A stretch of DNA of 14,441 bases from Chlamydomonas sphaeroides (taxonomy: Eukaryota; Chlorophyta; Chlorophyceae; Chlamydomonadales; Chlamydomonadaceae): positions 12,062 to 26,502 of the forward strand of contig BDDC01001241.1 in assembly GCA_001662425.1 (NCBI GenBank), given 5' to 3'. This document shows positions 9,503 through 14,441 of this stretch, piece after piece (position 1 is the stretch's first letter; each line of letters opens with the position of its first letter). A model generated the notes under the pieces. It did no database searches. It was given only the letters and a program-made list of their open reading frames with translations, and had not been told where the DNA came from. The translations under genes and the position numbers were made by a program.

Positions 9503-9546
9503 CAGTGGCGGGCGCGTGGTACAGCATGGTGGCGCGCCCGCCACTG
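9503..9546. repeat. 14-bp perfect inverted repeat, 16-nt loop
   Basis: CAGTGGCGGGCGCG at 9503-9516 is exactly complementary in reverse to 9533-9546. It lies just outside the readable LINE fragment, on its 5' side. It could form a stable GC-rich hairpin; it may belong to the transposon or mark an unrelated element. Confidence 0.7.
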
Positions 9547-10307
9547 CTGGGGCGCGCAGCGGCGGGAGGCCAGGGGGGCCTGGGTGCAGCACTGGAGTCG
9601 TGCGCCAGAGGGAATCGTGGCTCTCGCCACCATTTAAGCCTTCCAAGTAGTGCCTTATTATCTCACGTACAGAGTTTCCCGTGCGTGGGCGAAGAGCCTG
9701 CTGGATGCATGAGCATCAAAAATTAGATGTACGGCTGTGGCCAACAGCGAGCGGACGTTCATTTCCGCCAGCCATTATTGGATGTAGGTGATCGGTGTTA
9801 CGTGGCAGTGGGGTCGTCGTGCTCAGGACCGGAAAGAGCCGAAATGAGCCATACATCCCGCCAAACCCTCGACCACAGCAGGCGCCGCTGCGTGCAAGGA
9901 ATTACAGCATAGCCATTAGGTGATGGTGTTGCAAGGTGATGGTGTTATCACTGCTCGGGGCTCAGGTCGGCCCATTCGCTGCTGTTTTTGAGGTTTTGCA
10001 GCAGCAGCAGCAGACGCAACACAACATGCTGACACAACAATGCTGAATTACCTCCTTGCTGTGAGGATCGCTCGTCAGTTATGAACACCTGCCGAGCGAA
10101 AGACAGGTTTCGCTCGGTTCGGCTCGGACCTGACCCGCCGATCGAGAACCCGCAACCGAAGGCCACGATGCACCGTCAGAATGCTTCCGCGCACCTCAAC
10201 ACACTCTATGGCCACCACGTCCACCAGATACGCAGACGGCTACTTACAAAGCGCCTACCGCCGCAGTATCACACGTGCAGGGTTGTTTGCAACGAACGTC
10301 AGTGGTG
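9547..10307. other. Intergenic; upstream region of the secreted-protein gene
   Basis: No exon is supported. It contains a 13-bp direct repeat (AGGTGATGGTGTT at 9918-9930 and 9934-9946), a short CAG run near 10001-10013, and a hairpin at 10092-10117. The promoter of the gene starting at 10308 should lie here, but no TATA-like element is clear. Confidence 0.4.
10092..10117. repeat. 10-bp perfect hairpin upstream of the secreted-protein gene
   Basis: CCGAGCGAAA (10092-10101) pairs with TTTCGCTCGG (10108-10117) around a 6-nt loop. It lies about 190 nt before the proposed start codon. It could be a regulatory palindrome or chance. Confidence 0.5.
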
Positions 10308-11114
10308 ATGGCAGCGCAGTGCCGCAACCCCCGCGGCGTCCTCTTAGCCCTACTTGTGGGGAGCATGGACGTAGCATTAACCATGGCCGCTCGCCAGGTG
10401 CGCATGCGCTAGGGTCCGCCCGCCGAATGCCCATCCGAGCAGCGGCAATCACGACCACTAGTGCTGATCACGTTTACGCACTGCAAACGAACACAAATCG
10501 GATGCATAGCTCTACAATATATGGCTTAAGATCTCTTGAAGTGCCGGGAGCGAGCAACCCTTCTGCAACCATCAACGCCCTGCCGCCCTGCCTCCTTCCT
10601 CTGGAATCCCTCGCAGATGCCCTTGGGCGCACTTCTGCTCCGCGGCGCGGCCGATGTTGAACAACGCCTCAAGGACATTACTGTGCACCCGCTGCCGACG
10701 TCCTGGTTCCTCGCCTCTGAAGATGCCACCACCGATGTCGCGCCTCGCCGCGAGCTAGCGTCGACGCCCCAGACGTCGCCTTCGGCCATCGGAAGCTATG
10801 GTACCTACGCGCCGCCTGGCATCTATTTATCGCCCAGCCCTTATGGAGGCAGTTACGGCTATGGGTCTGGGATGGCTCCTGCCGGCGACGTCACTCACCG
10901 CCGGTGGCTTCTTGATGCCGCCGCGCCGTCGCCCTCCGTCGTCGGCAGCTACGGCCCTGCCGGCCCCTACGGCCCTGCCGGCCCCTACGGCCCTGCCGGT
11001 CCGTACGGTCGACCCCCTGGCCCCTACGGCCCTCCCGGTGCTTACGGTGGCGGCTACGGGTCTGGGATGGCTCCTACCGCCGGCGACGTCACTGACCGGC
11101 GATGGGCTGTGTAG
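10308..11114 (+). CDS. Predicted secreted Tyr/Gly/Pro-rich repeat protein with Arg-Arg-delimited segments
   Basis: Proposed exons 10308-10397 and 10617-11114 (TAG) join in phase 0 (donor CAG|GTGCGC; acceptor CTCGCAG after a C/T-rich tract), giving 195 residues. Exon 1 encodes a signal-peptide-like N-terminus: basic residues, then GVLLALLVGSMDVALTMAA. The mature part has three acidic/DV-RR sites (RR at 74-75, 125-126 and 191-192). Between them are two related blocks: SPS(A/V)(I/V)GSYG at 84 and 135, and GYGSGMAP(T)AGDVT before the second and third RR (DNA copies from 10857 and 11052). The second block holds tandem GPYGPA units. No catalytic domain is recognised. A cell-wall or extracellular-matrix role fits the composition; processing at the Arg pairs into peptides is a guess. 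If exon 1 is wrong, ATG 10617 would start a 165-residue version without a signal peptide. Confidence 0.6.
10944..11057 (+). repeat. Tandem GPYGPA coding repeat
   Basis: 18-bp units encoding Gly-Pro-Tyr-Gly-Pro-Ala repeat nearly exactly from 10944 to about 10997, then degrade into GPYGRP, GPYGPP and GAYGGG. Replication-slippage expansion inside the secreted-protein gene is the likely origin. Confidence 0.85.
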
Positions 11115-12541
11115 TAGGTCTGAATCTAATGCTGGTGCTTGTGAGGTGTGGTTGTCCCCCCGGAGGCACGGCGCGCGCCGCCGGACAGGAGACCCTAAAA
11201 CACTGTTGCATACATAGCGGGCAGGAATGCAGGAGGGCGACTCATGTGCCTCTCATCTTAGGTTTAGCGTGTGGTTGGTGCGTTCTTGTAGCGCTAGTTG
11301 TGAATGCAGAGCTAGGAGTGAACAACTCCGGTGGGCGCCATCTGGGGCCTGCCACCGCCTGCCGCCGGTTGCACCCTAGCTGCCAGGTAGGCTCCGTGGG
11401 GTCCCTACCTGCGCATGCGCACGCCTCGCATTCACCTTGCTTTCCCACCGCCGATGGCGACGGACATCTACCTCCATTGACTCTCTTTGTACTCCACCGC
11501 CGGCATTTTGCGGCGGTCGGTCGGCTGCGTGCGTGGCGTTCTACGCGGCCCGGTATCGAGGCCTCGCCCGCACGGCTGCCTCAAAGCTTCGAATCATGTA
11601 TTGCGGCGCTGTGCTGTGCGGGGGGGGGGAGGGGAAGGGGAAGGGGCCATTTACAAATGAGCACACGTGTGTGCGCTGCTGGGTAGCGGGGCGGCGTGCT
11701 GCTGGGCCGATGAGCCAGTGGGCGTGCCTGCGCTGCCATGTGATGCTTACTTGGGCCGCCGTCGGCCATAGTCCCTCGCATGGGTCCAAAGAAGGCGCGG
11801 GCGTCAGCTGGATGGATTTGCCGAGTGAAGCGTGTCCGTTGCGCTTGATGTGCGCGGACGGCGGTAAGCGGGGGCGGATAGCTGAGCCTGGCCAGGAGGC
11901 TTTTTGTTGGAGCTTGAATGAACAGGGTTACACCCGACTCTCCGATTTGGGCGTTAGGACCAGGAGGCTGAGGCTGACGGGGCCGCGGGGCCGAGTGGCC
12001 GAAACGAATGGTGTAAGCTACGGCATCAGCCCGAAGTGCATGTTGCTTGCCCGGCCTCGGCATGGAGCGAGTATTTATCCAGAGCTGCTGGGGTATTGCC
12101 CCGTCACTGACATGTATGGCAGCGACGGGGCGCTCACCGCCAGCAGCCACAAGTGCCTTCATAGCTTGATCGATGCCGCCTATGTTTGGGGGTCCAGGCA
12201 GGGCGGGGCCCACCCCTGTCATGGTCACACCCATGTCACGACCGAACTAGTCGGAAGTGACACAGACCTGGGCACGGGAGTCACTCAGGGGTGTTGGTGG
12301 ATGCGTAGCCGGATTCACGGACCAACGCTGGGACGGGACCACAGGAAACGCACTCTGAACGAGTGGCCTGCCGTATTTACGCCACGGACTCCAAGCCGCT
12401 GAAGGCGCGCTGAGCAACGTGGGTACTCTGACTTGTAACTTCTCCTAGCACTCTAGCAGCTGCAGACTGCGTCGAGGCTCTTCCGCGGGGAACTCTGAAT
12501 TCAGGGGCTCTAGTTCCTTAGTTTAGCGCTGTGCTTGCTGT
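11115..12541. other. 3' flank and ambiguous region with long unbiased ORFs on both strands
   Basis: TGTAA at 12012-12016 and 12434-12438 are the first two seen downstream of the secreted-protein stop. A plus-strand frame (11437-12402) and a minus-strand frame (12234-11581) are both long, but neither has G/C third-position bias or a domain I recognise. The minus frame near 12180-12000 reads smoothly and could be remnant transposon coding sequence. No gene is called. Confidence 0.35.
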
Positions 12542-12568
12542 GAGAGAGAGAGAGAGAGAGAGAGAGAG
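12542..12568. repeat. GA dinucleotide microsatellite
   Basis: 27 nt of uninterrupted GA (13.5 units). It lies 90 nt before the ATG of the Ala-rich ORF and would fall in its 5' leader if that ORF is real. Confidence 0.98.
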
Positions 12569-12656
12569 GCCGCGGCCGGCAGCAACGGGACCGCCGCTGC
12601 CGCCGCAGGGGCGCCGTCCTCCGGCGCCAAGCGCGCCCGTCGGCCAGAGGCCTCGA

Positions 12657-13472
12657 ATGCACCAAGTTTTCCGCGCGCCCGCCATGGCTGCTGCTGATGG
12701 TGCTGCCGCCCCTCCGGCAGCGGCGGCGCCGCCGGTCCGCGCCCTGGCCGTGTCGGCCCGCATGGCCGCGCTGCGCGACCGTACCCTGTGGGCTGCGCCC
12801 GAGGCGGTGGCGCCGGCTGAGGTGGCGGCCTCCGCCGCCGCCAGCGACTTGGCCCCCGTGCCGCGCGCTCGGCAGCTGGCAGCCGGCGATGAAATGCGCG
12901 CGCCGGCTGGGGTCTTGCCCGCGGCGGAGGCGGCCTTGGAGGTGGCAGAGGCAGCGGCGGCAGAGCCCAAGCGGCGAGTGGTGAAATGGGCAAAGCTGGC
13001 GCCGCGGCCGTCGTCGTCAGCCTCATCGCAACTTTATTGGCCTGCGGTTGTGAGGGGCCAACATGTGGCTGTGGGCTGCGACTGTGGGAGACGCGCGGGG
13101 CTGGCGTGGGGCTGTGGCGGAGGCTGCCCATTGGCGTTGCGACGGCAGCCGGGTGGGTTGGGCCGGGGGAGCAGTGCGGCTGCCGGCAGGATGGGCTCTC
13201 AGGATGGGCTCGCTGGGCCGGGCTGGGAGGTGGCACTGATCAGGGGTGCATGCCGGCGCTTGCGGCGCATAAAAGCAGTGCACGGCGCATGCATGCAGAC
13301 CTGCAGTACAAGAAGCATGTCGCGTCATAGCGTTGTCGACATCACACCGCCGCCGGGGGTGGTCGGGTTGGAGGAGCGCGTGGGACGCGGGTTCCGGTTG
13401 TGGCGTGTGTGTTTGTGTGGGCGTCCTAAGATGCCGTACGGCATCCGGTTGCTGGAAGCCGTTCCCGTGTAG
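12657..13472 (+). CDS. Possible hypothetical protein, Ala/Pro-rich (weak; 3' part doubtful)
   Basis: From ATG 12657 the frame is open for 271 codons. About the first 120 codons (to near 13020) use G/C-ending codons strongly and encode an Ala-rich, low-complexity stretch ending in a basic patch (PKRRVVKWAKLAPR). After 13030 the reading turns Cys/Trp/Gly-rich and loses codon bias, so a real gene would probably splice near there; GTGAGG at 13049 is one possible donor. No domain is recognised. The opposite strand is also open but equally low in complexity. I infer at most a first exon here. Confidence 0.3.
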   Translation: MHQVFRAPAMAAADGAAAPPAAAAPPVRALAVSARMAALRDRTLWAAPEAVAPAEVAASAAASDLAPVPRARQLAAGDEMRAPAGVLPAAEAALEVAEAAAAEPKRRVVKWAKLAPRPSSSASSQLYWPAVVRGQHVAVGCDCGRRAGLAWGCGGGCPLALRRQPGGLGRGSSAAAGRMGSQDGLAGPGWEVALIRGACRRLRRIKAVHGACMQTCSTRSMSRHSVVDITPPPGVVGLEERVGRGFRLWRVCLCGRPKMPYGIRLLEAVPV

Positions 13473-13501
13473 CTGCACTCGCAAAGGCAGTCTTGCGAGT
13501 G
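13430..13501. repeat. 16-bp perfect palindrome followed by a 9-bp hairpin
   Basis: GATGCCGTACGGCATC (13430-13445) is its own reverse complement. CACTCGCAA (13476-13484) pairs with TTGCGAGTG (13493-13501) around an 8-nt loop. Both fall at or just after the end of the Ala-rich ORF. Confidence 0.6.
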
Positions 13502-13999
13502 AACGCGCGCACGTGCTAGACAAGCACGGGAGCCTTCGACGGCTGTGAAGCGCGCACGCTGGAGTAGAGTCTTGAGTTGTGAGATGCGGAACTTCTGGTG
13601 AGAGCGCACCGATGCAAGCCGAGAGCTCACACTCAGTTCCTACAGCCGGCTACAGTCTGCCCTGGACGCATTGTGTCATGACAAGCAGGCGGCCGGGGCT
13701 TGGATGTTGATTGCAGGTTGCAGCTCGCTAAAAGACGGAGCCAGCTGCCGGACGCGTGGGCTGGGCGCCTGTGTTGGCGGTCACGGGTGGCGGTCGCAGG
13801 GGGCCTCCCGGGGGCCAGCAGGCGCCGGCATGGGTACATGCCGGCTGCCTCGCGAGAGCGGGAGGCGGAGTCAGGAGCACCTCCCCCCGACAGCCGCAGC
13901 CGCACCCTGGTAGCCGCTAGCTCGATCAGCTTAAACAGTGCGGCGCCGTTTCTAAGGCGTAGGAGTGTAGACCCCAGCCGCCCCCGACCGTGAAACTCA
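13502..13999. other. No gene recognised; 3' flank of the minus-strand gene
   Basis: Open frames here are short or of mixed composition. No TTACA (minus-strand TGTAA) is seen between 13500 and 14036, so the poly(A) site of the minus-strand gene is not located. Confidence 0.35.
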
Positions 14000-14301
14000 G
14001 CACGCCCTCCTCCTTCCCGGCCGCGGCTCGGCTCCTCACGCGTCCTCCCACTCCTCGTCGCCCACGCCCATGGCGGCAGCCTGCACGGCCTCCTGCTGCC
14101 CCGGCGGCTGGCGCCGCCTCCATACCAGCCATCCAATTGAAGGGCGGACGCGGACGCGGCGCCAGCCGAGCGGCAGCGGCGGCTAGGGCACCGGCCGTAG
14201 GCAACTGCGGGCGGCCGCCTGGGCCTCCCTCCCTCGCACGCCCTCCTCCTTCCCGGCCATGCCGAGGCGCTCCACTACACGTCCTCCCACTCCTCGTCGT
14301 C
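14000..14301. repeat. Diverged tandem duplication, about 237-bp offset
   Basis: A 23-bp identical block occurs at 14000-14022 and 14236-14258, and a 20-bp identical block (CGTCCTCCCACTCCTCGTCG) at 14041-14060 and 14280-14299. Both copies continue into CCATGGCGGC. The copied unit spans the end of a coding exon and its 3' flank. Confidence 0.9.
14036..14092 (-). CDS. Second copy of an acidic C-terminal exon (alternative last exon or relic)
   Basis: On the minus strand, after CAGCAG at 14098-14093, the frame reads EAVQAAAMGVGDEEWEDA and stops with TGA at 14036-14038. It matches the exon at 14275-14336 in its AAM-G/D-V-G/D-DEEWED core, and its flank shares a 23-bp identical stretch. It could be an alternative terminal exon, the last exon of a tandem paralogue, or a dead duplicate. 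A real upstream exon cannot be identified between the copies. Confidence 0.4.
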   Translation of the reverse strand, partial: EAVQAAAMGVGDEEWEDA

Positions 14302-14336
14302 GACGTCCATGGCGGCGGGCGGCGGTGCCGCGGGCT
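14275..14336 (-). CDS. C-terminal exon of an unidentified minus-strand gene (rest outside window)
   Basis: Reading leftward from 14336, after an acceptor-like CAG (14339-14337) preceded by a C-rich tract, the frame gives PAAPPPAAMDVDDEEWEDV and stops with TAG at 14275-14277. An acidic Trp-containing tail following an Ala/Pro linker is typical of a protein end, and the codons mostly end in G/C. The family cannot be named from 19 residues. The exon boundary at 14336 is inferred; the frame is also open further right. Confidence 0.45.
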
Positions 14337-14379
14337 CTGCGGGCGAGCGGGCGGTCGGCGGCAGAGGGCGGGGTCCGGC

Positions 14380-14441
14380 GGGGGGGTGGGGTGGGGTGGG
14401 GGGGGGGGGGGGGCCGGGGCCGGGGCCGGGGCCGGGGCCGG
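14380..14441. repeat. G-run and GGGGCC hexanucleotide repeat at window edge
   Basis: G-rich GGGGT units lead into an uninterrupted run of 16 G (14398-14413) and then five GGGGCC units plus GG to the end of the window (14410-14441). G-quadruplex potential is high. On the minus strand it is a C-rich tract upstream of the acceptor at 14337. Confidence 0.95.

Noticed and set aside
11437..12402. 321-codon plus-strand frame
   Set aside because: Its first codon is TTG, the reading is Cys/Trp/Gly-mixed without codon bias, and no family is recognised.
154..14336. Defence, CRISPR, operon or biosynthetic-cluster organisation
   Set aside because: The intron-containing eukaryotic genes here have unrelated functions; no spaced repeats or clustered system genes are visible.

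Overview
The window looks like nuclear DNA from a GC-rich green alga of the Chlamydomonas/Volvox group (Volvocales). The reasons are short C/T-rich GT-AG introns, strong G/C preference at third codon positions in the real exons, an octotricopeptide-repeat (OPR) protein with a C-terminal RAP domain, secreted Tyr/Gly/Pro-rich repeats, and TGTAA poly(A)-type signals. This assignment is an inference; no organism-specific marker was tested.

Layout from left to right. (1) 154-2417 (+) holds the last six visible exons of a CAX-type Ca2+/H+ antiporter; its 5' part lies outside the window. One intron carries a decoy copy of the start of the following exon. (2) 2418-3645 is the CAX 3' flank, a weak minus-strand ORF (2591-3199) and a relatively AT-rich stretch that probably holds the next promoter. 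(3) 3646-6762 (+) is a two-exon gene of 885 codons for an organelle-type OPR/RAP RNA-binding protein. This is the best-supported complete gene. (4) 6763-8873 is a long 3' flank and intergenic DNA with no convincing gene; its first TGTAA is at 8008. (5) 8874-9477 (-) is a decayed fragment of a non-LTR retrotransposon (LINE) ORF, covering a zinc-knuckle region and a C-terminal tail, with one frameshift. (6) 10308-11114 (+) is a two-exon gene for a 195-residue protein with a signal peptide and Tyr/Gly/Pro repeats set between Arg-Arg pairs. (7) 11115-12656 has long but unbiased ORFs on both strands and a GA microsatellite. (8) 12657-13472 (+) is a doubtful Ala-rich ORF. (9) On the minus strand at the right edge, two diverged copies of an acidic C-terminal exon (ending DEEWED plus one residue) lie about 237 bp apart, next to a G16 run and a GGGGCC repeat.

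The genes do not form an operon or an obvious pathway: a vacuolar-type ion exchanger, an organellar RNA factor and a secreted protein are simply neighbours, as is usual in nuclear genomes. The points most worth following are the secreted repeat protein, the duplicated exon pieces in two unrelated genes, and the uncharacterised OPR/RAP protein.
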